45,266 nt of DNA from NCBI GenBank assembly GCA_005473895.2, contig SRJI02000040.1, positions 1 to 45,266 of the forward strand, read 5' to 3'. The position numbers and the translations under genes were made by a program. Positions 23,641 through 33,360 of this stretch are shown here, piece after piece. Position 1 is the first letter of the stretch. The number at the start of each line of letters is the position of its first letter. This stretch comes from Carideicomes alvinocaridis. Lineage in GTDB: Bacteria; Pseudomonadota; Alphaproteobacteria; Rhodobacterales; Rhodobacteraceae. The notes under the pieces were generated by a model that had not been told where the DNA came from, searched no databases, and saw only the letters and a program-made list of their open reading frames with translations.

Positions 23641-24111
23641 TCAGGCCAGCGCGTGGGCGAGCAGGGCGAGGGCGTGGGTGACCGTGGCCTCGCGCACGGC
23701 GGCGCGGCCCAAGGCGCCGAATTGCACGGTTTCGACGCGCGTCGGGCGGCCCCTGGCGGCGAGGCCGAAACAGACCATGCCCTCGGGCTTGGCCGCGCTG
23801 CCGCCGGGGCCCGCCACCCCGGTCACCGAGACCGCGAGTGTGGCGGCGGAGCGGGCCAGCGCGCCCTCGGCCATTTCGCGGGCGATGGGTTCCGACACGG
23901 CGCCGTGGTGCTCCAGCGTGGCGGGGCTTACCCCCAGCATGTCGGTCTTGGCGGCGTTGGAATAGGTGACGAAGCCGCGGTCGAAGACGTCCGACGAGCC
24001 CGCCACGTCGGTCAGGCGGGCGGAGATCATGCCGCCGGTGCAGCTTTCGGCGGTGGCGATCATCGCCCCTGCGGCGCGGGCCGCGTCGAGTATCCGCGCC
24101 GCGCCGGTCAC
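23641..24111 (-). CDS. CinA C-terminal-type nicotinamide-nucleotide amidohydrolase
   Basis: A 156-residue one-domain CinA protein (PncC type) that deamidates nicotinamide mononucleotide for NAD recycling. Signatures are [21 protein letters not shown] near the N-terminus with the catalytic-site Ser, and [22 protein letters not shown] in the middle. It lacks the N-terminal molybdopterin-binding-like COG1058 domain of full-length CinA. The GTG start at 24111 overlaps the pgpA stop (GTGA), so both are translated from one message. Confidence 0.9.
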   Translation of the reverse strand: MTGAARILDAARAAGAMIATAESCTGGMISARLTDVAGSSDVFDRGFVTYSNAAKTDMLGVSPATLEHHGAVSEPIAREMAEGALARSAATLAVSVTGVAGPGGSAAKPEGMVCFGLAARGRPTRVETVQFGALGRAAVREATVTHALALLAHALA

Positions 24112-24599
24112 CGCATCAGCACCCCGTGGCCGAGCCCGGCGAGGACCAGCGTCGCCAGCGCCGCGAAGACGCCGGCCAGGGCGTCGTCGAACATCACGCC
24201 ATAGGGCGTCTCCAGCCGGTCGGCGCGGCCGATCGGGCCGGGTTTCCAGATGTCGAACAGCCGGAACAGCAGGAAGGCCGCCACCCAGCCGGGCCAGAGC
24301 CGCAGCACGTCCGCGCCCATCGCCGCCGCCCCGTAGGAGACCGGCAGCAGGGCGATCCACTGGCCCGTCACCTCGTCGATCACCACCTCCTTGGGGTCGT
24401 GATCGGTGCGGCCGCGGACATAGGCGGTGGTGGCGTAGAACCCCGAGACCAGGGCCACCAGCGCCGCGACGCTCAGCAGCCAGGGGCCACCGACCAGGTG
24501 CAGCGCCCAGGCCAGCGGCAGCGCCGCGAGCGAGGCCCAGGTGCCGGGGGCGGGCTTGAGAAAGCCCAGGTAGAAGAAGGTGGCGATCAGCCGGCTCAT
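24108..24599 (-). CDS. pgpA: Phosphatidylglycerophosphatase A
   Basis: Inner-membrane phosphatase that makes phosphatidylglycerol from phosphatidylglycerol phosphate. The 163-residue protein has four hydrophobic segments and the family motifs [20 protein letters not shown], the acidic active-site [11 protein letters not shown], and [19 protein letters not shown]. The ATG at 24599 was preferred to one 15 nt upstream because AAAGGA sits 6 nt before it. It lies in the ispDF-pgpA-cinA minus-strand row and overlaps cinA by 4 nt. Confidence 0.93.
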   Translation of the reverse strand: MSRLIATFFYLGFLKPAPGTWASLAALPLAWALHLVGGPWLLSVAALVALVSGFYATTAYVRGRTDHDPKEVVIDEVTGQWIALLPVSYGAAAMGADVLRLWPGWVAAFLLFRLFDIWKPGPIGRADRLETPYGVMFDDALAGVFAALATLVLAGLGHGVLMR

Positions 24600-24712
24600 C
24601 CCGTTCCTTTCCATCGCGGCCCGCGGTCGCGGGGCATGGGCCCCTCCGGGCCGGTCTTCGACGCGGCCGGGCGGCGTGCCCGGTGCCGTCCCGCTGCGGT
24701 GTCAGTGCCGCG

Positions 24713-25885
24713 TCAGGGCCGCATCAGCGCGGCGGTGGCGAGCGCGGCGATCCCCTCGCCCCGGCCGGTGAAGCCCAGCCGTTCGGAGGTGGTGGCCTTG
24801 ACGCTCACCCGGTCCGCCGCGATCCCCATGATAGCGGCCATTTCCGCCTGCATCGCTGCGGCATGTGGCCCGACCTTGGGCTGCTCGCAGACCAGCGTCA
24901 CGTCGACATTGGCCAGCACATAGCCCCGCGCGGCGGCCAGTTCCACCGCATGGCGCAGGAAGATGCGGCTGGCGGCGCCCTTCCATTGCGGATCGGAGGG
25001 GGGGAAATGGCGGCCGATATCGCCCTCGGCCAGCGCGCCGTAGATCGCGTCGGTCGCCGCATGCATCCCCACATCGGCGTCGGAATGGCCGTCGAGCGCG
25101 CGGTCATGGGGCACCTGCACGCCGCAGAGCGTCACGTGATCGCCCTCGCAAAAGCGGTGCACGTCGTAGCCGTTGCCCAGGCGGATATCCATCCTGCTCT
25201 CCCTCGATGGCGTGGCGGTCCCCGGGGCGGCGCGGCTCCGCAGGATCGCCTCGGCCCTGGCGAAATCGCCGGGCGCGGTGATCTTCATGGCGTCCTCGTG
25301 CCCGGGAACGATGGCCACGTCCAGCCCCGCCGCGCGCGCCACGGCCACGTCGTCCGCGGCGGGGGCGGCGGCCGGGTCATGGGCGCGATGGGCGGCGAGG
25401 ATCGCGTCGAAGCGGAAGCCCTGCGGCGTCTGCGCCCGGAACAGGCCCTCGCGGTCGGCGACGCCCGTCACCAGCCCGTCGCGCCCGGACCAGAGCGCAT
25501 CAGTCACCGGCAGGGCGGGGGCGGCGCCGGCATGGGTGGCGAGGGCGGCCAGCACCGCGTCGATCACCGCGGCCGGGACCAGGGGGCGGGCGACGTCGTG
25601 GATCAGGACGTGCCGGGGGGCGCGGGACTCCAGCGCCTCCAGCCCGGCGCGGACGGAGGCGGCGCGCGTCTCGCCACCGGGCACCCAGTCCACGCCTGGG
25701 GCGAGCTGCGCGGCCTCCTCGGGGCGGGTGACGACGAGGACGGCGTCGATGCCGGAATGGGTGGCGAAGGCCGCGATGGCGTGGGCCGCCACGGTACTGT
25801 CGCCGAGCGGGCGCCATTGCTTGGCCAGCCCGCCCCCCGCGCGGGTGCCGCGGCCGGCCGCGACGATCAGCGCCACATTGTCCAT
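24713..25885 (-). CDS. ispDF: Bifunctional IspD/IspF of the MEP isoprenoid pathway
   Basis: A natural fusion of two non-consecutive MEP-pathway enzymes. Residues 1 to about 225 are IspD (CDP-methylerythritol synthesis), with [21 protein letters not shown], the HDVARPLV motif and [11 protein letters not shown]. Residues from about 230 to 390 are IspF (cyclodiphosphate synthesis), with GYDVHRF and the metal-binding DGHSDADV, then [18 protein letters not shown] at the end. The ATG at 25885 has GGGAGGG upstream and gives a 390-residue protein. The fusion is common in alphaproteobacteria. Confidence 0.96.
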   Translation of the reverse strand: MDNVALIVAAGRGTRAGGGLAKQWRPLGDSTVAAHAIAAFATHSGIDAVLVVTRPEEAAQLAPGVDWVPGGETRAASVRAGLEALESRAPRHVLIHDVARPLVPAAVIDAVLAALATHAGAAPALPVTDALWSGRDGLVTGVADREGLFRAQTPQGFRFDAILAAHRAHDPAAAPAADDVAVARAAGLDVAIVPGHEDAMKITAPGDFARAEAILRSRAAPGTATPSRESRMDIRLGNGYDVHRFCEGDHVTLCGVQVPHDRALDGHSDADVGMHAATDAIYGALAEGDIGRHFPPSDPQWKGAASRIFLRHAVELAAARGYVLANVDVTLVCEQPKVGPHAAAMQAEMAAIMGIAADRVSVKATTSERLGFTGRGEGIAALATAALMRP

Positions 25886-26076
25886 TCCACGCCCTCCCGG
25901 CGACATTTCGCGCCCTGTCTAAGCCGCCGGCCCCCGAACGGCAATGCAACGGAAATGCGGGGTAGGCGCCCAAAAAACAGGCAGTCGCTACGTCAGCGGC
26001 AGCGGATGCGGCCTTGGAAACTTGCAGCTTATTCCTGCATTGTGTAGCCGAAAGGAAATGCACAAGGATTAGGCAT

Positions 26077-27075
26077 TTGCCCGTCACCCTATCGCAGAAG
26101 ACGCTCGCGCCCCCGGTGCTCCTGGCGCCGCTCGCCGGAATCACCGACGCGCCGTTTCGCGACCTCGTCAGCGGCTTCGGCGCCGGACTGGTGGTGAGCG
26201 AGATGATCGCCAGCCAGGAAATGGTGCAGGCCCGGCCCGGCACGCGGGAACGGGCGGAGCTGGGCTTTGGCCGCGACAACACCGCGGTGCAGCTGGCCGG
26301 CCGCGAGGCGCACTGGCTGGCCGAGGCCGCGCGGATGGTGGAGCAGATGGGCGCGGCGATCATCGACATCAACATGGGCTGCCCGGCGAAGAAGGTGACC
26401 TCGTCCAGCGGGACGGGGGCGGCGGGGTCCGCGCTGATGAAGGATCCCGACCACGCGCTGCGGCTGATCGAGGCGGTGGTGGGCGCCGTCTCGGTTCCGG
26501 TGACGCTCAAGACCCGGCTGGGCTGGGATGACGGCATGCTGAACGCGCCCGAGATCGCCCGCCGGGCGGAGGCGGCGGGGGTGCAGATGATCACTATCCA
26601 CGGCCGCACGCGCTGCCAGTTCTACAAGGGCGCCGCCGACTGGGCTGCGATCCGCGCGGTGAAGGAGGCGGTGACGATCCCGGTCATCGCCAACGGCGAC
26701 ATCCGCGATGCGGCCAACGCCCGCGAGGCGCTGGCGCGGTCCGGGGCGGACGGGGTGATGATCGGCCGCGGGGCCCAGGGCGCGCCCTGGATGCTGGCGC
26801 AGGTCGCGCACGAGATCCATGGCGCCCCGGCGCCCGCAGTTCCGGAAGGGCTGGTGGAGCTTTGTGACATGGTGTCAGGGCATTACGAGGCGATGTTGAC
26901 CTTTTACGGCAAGGAATTGGGCGCCCGCGTCGCGCGCAAGCATCTCGGATGGTACATGGATCGGGCGGCCACCCCGCCCGCCAGCCGCCGCGCCGTCCTG
27001 ACCGAGGAGGATCCGGCCAGGGTGCTGCGGCTGCTCCCCGGGGCCTTTGCTCAGTGCGACAGGCTGGCCGCATGA
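26077..27075 (+). CDS. dusB: tRNA-dihydrouridine synthase DusB (NifR3)
   Basis: FMN- and NADPH-dependent enzyme that reduces uridines in the tRNA D-loop. The TIM-barrel part has LAPLAGITDAPFRDLVSGFG, the catalytic cysteine in DINMGCPAKKV, TIHGRTRCQFYKGAADW and VIANGDIRDAANA, followed by a C-terminal helical RNA-binding domain. No ATG fits; a TTG at 26077 with AAGGA 8 nt upstream gives 332 residues, close to family length, while a longer TTG frame starts at 26014. In Rhodobacter this gene (nifR3) leads the ntrBC operon, as here, and its stop overlaps the ntrB start. Confidence 0.92.
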   Translation: MPVTLSQKTLAPPVLLAPLAGITDAPFRDLVSGFGAGLVVSEMIASQEMVQARPGTRERAELGFGRDNTAVQLAGREAHWLAEAARMVEQMGAAIIDINMGCPAKKVTSSSGTGAAGSALMKDPDHALRLIEAVVGAVSVPVTLKTRLGWDDGMLNAPEIARRAEAAGVQMITIHGRTRCQFYKGAADWAAIRAVKEAVTIPVIANGDIRDAANAREALARSGADGVMIGRGAQGAPWMLAQVAHEIHGAPAPAVPEGLVELCDMVSGHYEAMLTFYGKELGARVARKHLGWYMDRAATPPASRRAVLTEEDPARVLRLLPGAFAQCDRLAA

Positions 27076-28160
27076 GCGAGGACTCCGATCTCGCGCTCTG
27101 GTCCTCGCTGCCGATCCCGGGGCTGGTGCTGGACGCCGAGGACCGGATCGCGGACATGAACCCGGCGGCCGAAGGCTTTCTCAACGCCTCGGCCCGGGCC
27201 ACGGCGGGGCAGCCCGTCTGGGACCGGCTGGCCATCGACGCGCCGCTCGAGGAGAGCTTTCGCCGGGCGCGGGAGCAGGGGACGCCGCTTTTCGTCAACG
27301 ACGTGGACGTGGGCACCGGGGACCGGCCGCCGTTCCAGTGCAACCTGTCCTTCGCACCGCTCTCGGGGCGGCCGGGCTTCATGATCATGCTGATCTCGCC
27401 GCGCGAACTGGCCGGGCGCATGACCCAGAGCCACACAGTCAAGTCGGCGGCGAAATCGGCGATCGGCATGGCCGAGATGCTGGCGCACGAGATCAAGAAC
27501 CCGCTAGCCGGGATCACCGGGGCGGCGCAGCTGCTGTCGATGAACCTCGGCAAGGACGACCTGGAGCTGACCGACCTGATCGTCGCCGAAAGCCGGCGGA
27601 TCGTGAAGCTGCTGGAGCAGGTGGAGCAGTTCGGCAACCTGAGCCATCCGGACCTGCGGCCGGTCAACATCCACGACGTGCTGGACCGTGCGCGGCGCTC
27701 GGCGCTGCTGGGGCACAGCGCGGCGATGACCATCCAGGAGGATTACGACCCCTCCCTGCCGCTGGCCCATGGCGACCCGGACCAGTTGCTGCAGGTCATC
27801 CTGAACCTGTTGAAGAACGCCTCGGAAGCCGCTGGAAAGGAAGGCGGAATCATCCGCCTGCACACGTTCTACGAACATTCCTTCCGGCTGCGCCGCTCGG
27901 ACGGGACCGGGCAATCCCTGCCGCTTCAGATCGAGGTGATCGACGACGGCCCGGGCCTGCCCGAGGACATCAAGGGCGACATCTTCGACCCCTTCGTGTC
28001 GGGGCGAGAGAACGGCACCGGTCTGGGGCTGGCGCTGGTGAGCAAGATCATTTCCGACCACGGCGGCTGGATTTCGGTGACCTCGGTGCCCGGGCGCACC
28101 GTGTTCCGCATCTCGCTGCCGCTGGCGCCCAAGGAATCGCGAGACCCCAAGGAGACCTGA
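27072..28160 (+). CDS. ntrB: Nitrogen sensor histidine kinase NtrB
   Basis: Cytoplasmic kinase/phosphatase of the nitrogen-status system, normally gated by PII. The 362-residue protein has an N-terminal PAS domain (LPIPGLVLDAEDRIADMNPAAEGFL) and the phosphorylated His139 in AEMLAHEIKNPLAGI. The ATPase boxes are N (LQVILNLLKNASEA), G1 (VIDDGPGLP), F (IFDPFVSGRENG) and G2 (TGLGLALV). No membrane segment is present. The ATG overlaps the dusB stop (ATGA). ntrC follows after 3 nt. Confidence 0.95.
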   Translation: MSEDSDLALWSSLPIPGLVLDAEDRIADMNPAAEGFLNASARATAGQPVWDRLAIDAPLEESFRRAREQGTPLFVNDVDVGTGDRPPFQCNLSFAPLSGRPGFMIMLISPRELAGRMTQSHTVKSAAKSAIGMAEMLAHEIKNPLAGITGAAQLLSMNLGKDDLELTDLIVAESRRIVKLLEQVEQFGNLSHPDLRPVNIHDVLDRARRSALLGHSAAMTIQEDYDPSLPLAHGDPDQLLQVILNLLKNASEAAGKEGGIIRLHTFYEHSFRLRRSDGTGQSLPLQIEVIDDGPGLPEDIKGDIFDPFVSGRENGTGLGLALVSKIISDHGGWISVTSVPGRTVFRISLPLAPKESRDPKET

Positions 28161-28163
28161 CCC

Positions 28164-29528
28164 ATGGACGGCACTGTCCTTGTCGCTGACGACGACCGCA
28201 CGATCCGCACCGTTCTGACCCAGGCGCTGACCCGCGCCGGGTGCAAGGTGCACGCCACCTCGTCGCTCACCACGCTGATGCGGTGGGTGGCCGAAGGGAA
28301 GGGGGACGTGGTGATTTCCGACGTCGTCATGCCCGACGGCAACGGGTTGGAGATGCTGCCCAAGATCGCCCAGGACCGGCCCGGCCTGCCGGTGATCGTG
28401 ATCTCGGCGCAGAACACTATCATGACCGCGATCCAGGCGGCGGAGGCCGAGGCCTACGACTACCTGCCGAAACCCTTCGACCTGCCGGACCTGATGAAGC
28501 GCACCGCCAAGGCGCTGGAGCAGCGGCGCCGCGTCGCCCCCGCGCCGGTGGAGGAGCCGCGCGAGCCCGACGAGCTGCCGCTGGTCGGCAAGACCCCGGC
28601 GATGCAGGCCCTCTACCGTCTCGTGGCGCGGGTGATGAACACCGACCTGTCGGTTCTGATCACCGGCGAATCGGGCACCGGCAAATCGCTGATCGCCCGC
28701 GCGATCCACGACTTCTCCGACCGCCGCACCCTGCCGTTCGTGACCGCCACCGGGGCCGACCTGGCCGACCTGGAGGGTCCGGCGCGGCTTCTGGCGCGGG
28801 TGAAGGGCGGAACCTTGCTCATCGACGAGCTGGGCGACATCCCCGACGAGGTGCAGGCGCGGATCGTGCGGATGATCGACGTGCCCGGCGACCACGTGCC
28901 GCGCTTCATGGCCACCTCGCAGGGGGATCTGAGCCAGGCGATGGAGGAGGGGCGCGTGCGCCAGGACCTCTATTACCGGATGAGCGGCGCGGTGATCCAC
29001 GTGCCCAGCCTGCGCGAGCGGGTGGAGGATATCGGCCTGCTGACCGAGCATTTCCTGGCCCGGGCCGAACGCGACGGCGCACCCCGGCGCTGGCTGTCGG
29101 AGGATGCCGAAAAGCTGTTCCGCGCCTATTCCTGGCCCGGCAACGTGCGCCAGCTTGAGAATGCCGTGCGCCGCCTGTCGCTGACCTCGCGCGCCGAAGA
29201 GATCACGCGCCCCGAGGTGGAGGCGGTGCTGGGCAACCAGCCGGAGATGGAGCCGGTGCTGTCGGGCGGATCGGCGGAAAAGCTCTCGGCCTCGGTGGGG
29301 CGGCACCTGCGGCGCTACTTCGACCTGCATGGCAACATGCTGCCGCCTCCGGGCCTTTACGCGCGTATCCTGCGCGAGGTGGAGGCCCCGCTGATCGAGA
29401 TCGCGCTGGAAGCCACCGGCGGAAACCAGGCGAAATGCGCCGATCTTCTCGGGATAAACCGCAATACTTTGCGCAAGAAGATCACCGACCTCGATATTGA
29501 GGTGACACGCCGCCGCAAATTGATGTAA
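28164..29528 (+). CDS. ntrC: Nitrogen regulator NtrC lacking the GAFTGA loop
   Basis: Response regulator for nitrogen assimilation genes. The receiver domain has Asp53 ([11 protein letters not shown]) and Lys in YDYLPKPFD. The AAA+ domain has Walker A GESGTGKS and Walker [14 protein letters not shown] Fis-type HTH ends the protein ([29 protein letters not shown]). Between Walker A and B the ELFGHEKGAFTGA segment of ordinary NtrC is missing: the chain runs [28 protein letters not shown] (shown here in parts [14 protein letters not shown] and [11 protein letters not shown]). This matches the R. capsulatus type, which activates the sigma-70 polymerase. Length is 454 residues. Confidence 0.95.
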   Translation: MDGTVLVADDDRTIRTVLTQALTRAGCKVHATSSLTTLMRWVAEGKGDVVISDVVMPDGNGLEMLPKIAQDRPGLPVIVISAQNTIMTAIQAAEAEAYDYLPKPFDLPDLMKRTAKALEQRRRVAPAPVEEPREPDELPLVGKTPAMQALYRLVARVMNTDLSVLITGESGTGKSLIARAIHDFSDRRTLPFVTATGADLADLEGPARLLARVKGGTLLIDELGDIPDEVQARIVRMIDVPGDHVPRFMATSQGDLSQAMEEGRVRQDLYYRMSGAVIHVPSLRERVEDIGLLTEHFLARAERDGAPRRWLSEDAEKLFRAYSWPGNVRQLENAVRRLSLTSRAEEITRPEVEAVLGNQPEMEPVLSGGSAEKLSASVGRHLRRYFDLHGNMLPPPGLYARILREVEAPLIEIALEATGGNQAKCADLLGINRNTLRKKITDLDIEVTRRRKLM

Positions 29529-29628
29529 AAGAGCAACATAAGCGTGGCCCATGGGCGTCATCCGCCCGTGAGGACCACATAATATGGCGGCTCGCCGCTG
29601 AGGCGGCACATCAGGATGGGAGCAGCGG

Positions 29629-31857
29629 GTGGCAACCCGGGCACGCAGGCTGAACTGGACGCAGCTTTCCCGGCTGCGTCGCGCGAAACGATTCCAGAAC
29701 GCCGCCACGCTGGGGCTGGTGATCCTGGGGCCGGTCTTGGTGCTGTCCACCTTCCTGGTGCTCGGCCCGCTGGACCAGGGCGCCTCGTCGCTGTCGCTGC
29801 GGCTGATCCTGCTGGCCGACCTGGTCTACGTGCTGGTCGTCGCGGCGCTGGTGCTGCAACGGGTCGTGGCGCTGATCGCGGCGCGGCGCGCGCGCTCCGC
29901 GGGCTCGCAACTGCACCTGCGGCTGACCGGGGTCTTCGTGCTGATGGCGCTGATTCCCGCGGTGTCGGTCGCGGTCTTTGCCGGGCTCACGGTGAATATC
30001 GGGCTGGAGGGCTGGTTCTCCGACCGGGTGAGCCGGGTGGTGGGCGCCTCGCTCGCCGCCGCCGAGGCCTACGAGGACGAGCACCGGCGCGATCTGCGGG
30101 CGGATGCCGACGCGCTGGCCCGGTTCATCGATGCCACGCGGCAGAACACCTATTTCATGAATGACGGCGATCTGCGCGTGGTCCTGACCGAGGGCCAGAG
30201 CCAGATCCAGCGGGGCCTGCGCGAGGCCTACGTGATCGACGGCACCGGCGAGATCCGGGCGCGCGGCGAACGCTCGTACCTCTTCGATTTCGAGAAGCCC
30301 ACGCCCGAGCAGATGGAGCGGCTCGACACCCAGAAGGTGGCGATCATCGAGGATTGGGACAACAACGAGTTCCGCGCCCTCGTGCCGCTCGACGCCTTTA
30401 CCGACCGGTATCTCTATGTCAGCCGCGACGTGGATGGCGACCTGCTGAGCCTGCTGGACGACACGCAGGAGACCGCGCAGCTCTACCAGCAGCTCGAAAG
30501 CGAACGGGGGCGGGTGCTGTTCGAATTCGGGCTGCTCTATCTCGGCTTCGCGGTGATCCTGATCCTCGCCGCGGTCTGGCTGGGCCTGTGGTTCGCCGAG
30601 CGGCTGTCGCGCCCCGTGGGGCGGCTGGCCGGTGCGGCGGAACGCGTGGGGGCGGGGGATCTCGACGTGCAGGTGATCGAGGAGGATGGCGACGACGAGA
30701 TCTCCATGCTCGGCCGGACGTTCAACCAGATGACCCGCCAGCTCAAGGGCCAGCACCAGGCGCTGGTGGACAACAACCGCCAGATCGAACGCCGGCGGCG
30801 GCTGTTCGATTCCGTGCTGTCCTCGGTCACCTCCGGCGTCGTGGGGCTCGAACCCTCGGGGCGGGTGGCCTTCGTCAACCGCTCGGCCGAGCGGCTGCTG
30901 GACTGGACCGAGGATCACCAGTCGGTTCCGCTTTCGGTCGCGGTGCCGGAATTCGGCGCGCTCTTCGACAAGCTGCGCGCGGGCGGCACCGAGGTGGCGC
31001 AGGAAGAGGTCAAGGTCAGCCGCGGCGGCCGGGCCGAGAACCTGCTGGTGCGCATGGCGACCCGGCGGCGCGAGGATGGCAGCCTCGAGGGCTACGTGGT
31101 GGCCTTCGACGACGTGACGGACCTTGTGCAGGCGCAGCGGCTCGCGGCCTGGGGTGACGTGGCGCGGCGCATCGCGCACGAGATCAAGAACCCGCTGACG
31201 CCCATCCAGCTGTCGGCGGAGCGGATCAAGCGCAAGTTCGGCAAGCTGGTGACCGAGGAGGACGCGCAGAAGCTCGACCAGATGACCGAGGTGATCGTCC
31301 GCCAGACCAACGACCTGCGCCGCATCGTCGACGAGTTCTCCAAGTTCGCGCGGATGCCCGAGCCACAGCGCAAGCCCGAGGACGTGGCCAAGCTGCTGCG
31401 CGAGGCGGTGATGCTGCAGGAGGCGGGCCAGCCCGAGGTGCGCTTCGTCGCCGACATCCCCGAGGCGGCGATCCCCGCGCGGCTGGACGCCACCATGATC
31501 AGCCAGGCGCTGACCAACCTGATGAAGAATGCCGGCGAGGCGATCGAGACCCGGGGCGAACAGCGACCGGACCTGACCGCCCCCGCCGAGATCCGCGTCG
31601 CCTGCCGGGTGGAGGCGGGCATGGCGGTGATCACCATCGCCGACAACGGCATCGGCCTGCCGGAGGACCGCTCGCGGCTGTTCGAGCCCTACGTGACCAC
31701 CCGCGACAAGGGCACCGGCCTGGGCCTTCCCATCGTCAAGAAGATCATCGAGGAACATGGCGGCAGCCTTCAGCTGCTGGATGCGGCACCGTTCGAGCCG
31801 GGCGCGCATCCGGGGGCGATGGCGGAGGTGCGCCTGCCCGTTGGACCGGAAGAATAA
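29629..31857 (+). CDS. ntrY: Membrane sensor histidine kinase NtrY
   Basis: Inner-membrane kinase partner of NtrX, linked in other alphaproteobacteria to nitrogen, redox and envelope responses. The 742-residue protein has three early membrane helices (about residues 27-47, 60-84 and 100-124), a periplasmic sensor region, a fourth helix (about 298-322), and a HAMP domain. A PAS domain (RRRLFDSVLSSVTSGVVGLE) and the kinase core follow, with His517 in RRIAHEIKNPLTP and the boxes LTNLMKNAGEA, DNGIGLPED and KGTGLGLPIV. The GTG at 29629 is the best start; no ATG fits the frame nearby. Confidence 0.94.
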   Translation: MATRARRLNWTQLSRLRRAKRFQNAATLGLVILGPVLVLSTFLVLGPLDQGASSLSLRLILLADLVYVLVVAALVLQRVVALIAARRARSAGSQLHLRLTGVFVLMALIPAVSVAVFAGLTVNIGLEGWFSDRVSRVVGASLAAAEAYEDEHRRDLRADADALARFIDATRQNTYFMNDGDLRVVLTEGQSQIQRGLREAYVIDGTGEIRARGERSYLFDFEKPTPEQMERLDTQKVAIIEDWDNNEFRALVPLDAFTDRYLYVSRDVDGDLLSLLDDTQETAQLYQQLESERGRVLFEFGLLYLGFAVILILAAVWLGLWFAERLSRPVGRLAGAAERVGAGDLDVQVIEEDGDDEISMLGRTFNQMTRQLKGQHQALVDNNRQIERRRRLFDSVLSSVTSGVVGLEPSGRVAFVNRSAERLLDWTEDHQSVPLSVAVPEFGALFDKLRAGGTEVAQEEVKVSRGGRAENLLVRMATRRREDGSLEGYVVAFDDVTDLVQAQRLAAWGDVARRIAHEIKNPLTPIQLSAERIKRKFGKLVTEEDAQKLDQMTEVIVRQTNDLRRIVDEFSKFARMPEPQRKPEDVAKLLREAVMLQEAGQPEVRFVADIPEAAIPARLDATMISQALTNLMKNAGEAIETRGEQRPDLTAPAEIRVACRVEAGMAVITIADNGIGLPEDRSRLFEPYVTTRDKGTGLGLPIVKKIIEEHGGSLQLLDAAPFEPGAHPGAMAEVRLPVGPEE

Positions 31858-31875
31858 TGAAAGGATTAGAGGTAG

Positions 31876-33303
31876 ATGAGCGACATTCTTATCGTAGATG
31901 ACGAACGCGATATCCGGGAACTGATCTCCGACATCCTGGAGGATGAGGGCTTTGCCACGCGGCTTGCGGGCAATTCCGAGGAGGCGATGAGCGCGATCAA
32001 CGTCGAACCGCCGGCGCTGCTGATCCTCGACATCTGGCTCAAGGACAGCCGGATGGACGGGATCGACATCCTCAAGACCGTCAAGCGCGACAACCCGGAC
32101 GTGCCGGTCGTCATCATCTCGGGCCACGGCAATATCGAGATCGCCGTCGCCGCGATCAAGCAGGGCGCCTACGACTTCATCGAGAAGCCCTTCAACATCG
32201 ACCAGCTCATGGTGGTGATCCGCCGCGCGATGGAGACGTCGCGCCTGCGCCGCGAGAACCAGCAGCTGCGCAAGAAAGAGGGCGCCGTGGCCGAGATGAT
32301 CGGCGAATCCGGCGCCTTCCGCACGCTGATCCACCAACTCGACAAGGTGACGAAGTCGAACGGAAGGGTCATGCTGTCGGGGCCTGCCGGCTCCGGCAAG
32401 GAGGTGGCCGCGCGCTACATCCACGGCAAGTCGGCGCGGGCCGAGAGCCCCTTCGTCACGGTGAACTGCGCCTCCATCGCGCCCGAGCGGATGGAGGAGG
32501 TGCTGTTCGGCCGCGAGACGCCCGAGCGCGGGGTGGAGCCCGGCCTGCTGGAAGAGGCGCATGGTGGGGTGGTCTATTTCGACGAGGTGGCGGACATGCC
32601 GCCGGGCACCCAGTCCAAGATCCTGCGGGTGCTGGTCGACCAGACCTTTCAGCGGGTGGGCGGCAACGACAAGGTCCGGGTGGACCTGCGCGTCATCTCC
32701 TCCACCTCGCGGGACCTCGAGGCGGAGATCGCCCGCGGCGCCTTCCGGCAGGAGCTGTTTCACCGGCTGAACGTGGTGCCCGTCCAGGTGCCCAGCCTCG
32801 AGGACCGGCGCGAGGACATTCCGCTGCTGGCGCGGCACTTCATCGAACAGGCCAACAAGACCCAGGGGCTTGCCCTGCGCGAGCTGACCGAAGAGGCGGT
32901 GGCGCTGATGCAGACCATGGTCTGGCCCGGCAACGTGCGCCAGCTGCGCAACCTCGTGGAGCGGGTCCTGATCCTCGGCGACGGGACCGGCCCGATCGAG
33001 GCGCGCGAACTGCCGCAGGACAGCGACGCGGGCCATGGCGGCGAGGATCGGGTGATCCTGTCCGGCTCTCTCGCCACGCTGCCGCTGCGCGAGGCCCGCG
33101 AGGCGTTCGAGCGGGAATACCTGCTGACCCAGATCAACCGCTTCGGCGGCAACATCTCCCGCACGGCGAACTTCGTCGGGATGGAGCGGTCGGCGCTGCA
33201 CCGCAAGCTGAAGTCGCTGGGCGTGGTGACCGGGGCCAAGGGCGGCTCTCGGATCGCCCGCGTCGAGGAGGAAGAGGGCGAGGCTCAGGAGGCGGCGGAG
33301 TAG
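31876..33303 (+). CDS. ntrX: Response regulator NtrX lacking the GAFTGA loop
   Basis: DNA-binding response regulator paired with NtrY. The receiver has Asp52 (LLILDIWLKDSRMDG) and YDFIEKPFN. The AAA+ domain has a Walker A-like GPAGSGKE and Walker B VVYFDEVADMP. The loop-1 region reads EEVLFGRETPERGVEPGLLE where sigma-54 activators have ELFGHEKGAFTGA, so the sigma-54 contact motif is absent. The C-terminal Fis-type HTH is present (YLLTQINRFGGNISRTANF). AGAGG precedes the ATG, and ntrY ends 18 nt upstream. Confidence 0.94.
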   Translation: MSDILIVDDERDIRELISDILEDEGFATRLAGNSEEAMSAINVEPPALLILDIWLKDSRMDGIDILKTVKRDNPDVPVVIISGHGNIEIAVAAIKQGAYDFIEKPFNIDQLMVVIRRAMETSRLRRENQQLRKKEGAVAEMIGESGAFRTLIHQLDKVTKSNGRVMLSGPAGSGKEVAARYIHGKSARAESPFVTVNCASIAPERMEEVLFGRETPERGVEPGLLEEAHGGVVYFDEVADMPPGTQSKILRVLVDQTFQRVGGNDKVRVDLRVISSTSRDLEAEIARGAFRQELFHRLNVVPVQVPSLEDRREDIPLLARHFIEQANKTQGLALRELTEEAVALMQTMVWPGNVRQLRNLVERVLILGDGTGPIEARELPQDSDAGHGGEDRVILSGSLATLPLREAREAFEREYLLTQINRFGGNISRTANFVGMERSALHRKLKSLGVVTGAKGGSRIARVEEEEGEAQEAAE

Positions 33304-33360
33304 TCGGGGCGGAGTAGGGCGCCCGCCTCCCTCGCCGCGCTGAGGGCCCCTCGGGGCCTG

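Noticed and set aside
26014-26076. A longer dusB starting with TTG at 26014
   Set aside because: The extra 21 residues do not resemble the family N-terminus, and AAGGA lies at the right distance from the TTG at 26077.
29550-29570. A CATGGGCG/CGCCCGTG hairpin in the ntrC-ntrY gap as terminator
   Set aside because: One pair is a wobble and no T-run follows. The genes are in the same direction and probably share a transcript.
29611-33201. A 1196-codon minus-strand open frame across ntrY-ntrX, and a similar one at 27504-29750 across ntrBC
   Set aside because: Both are antisense shadows of the Ntr genes. Codon-position GC bias keeps stops out of the opposite frame.
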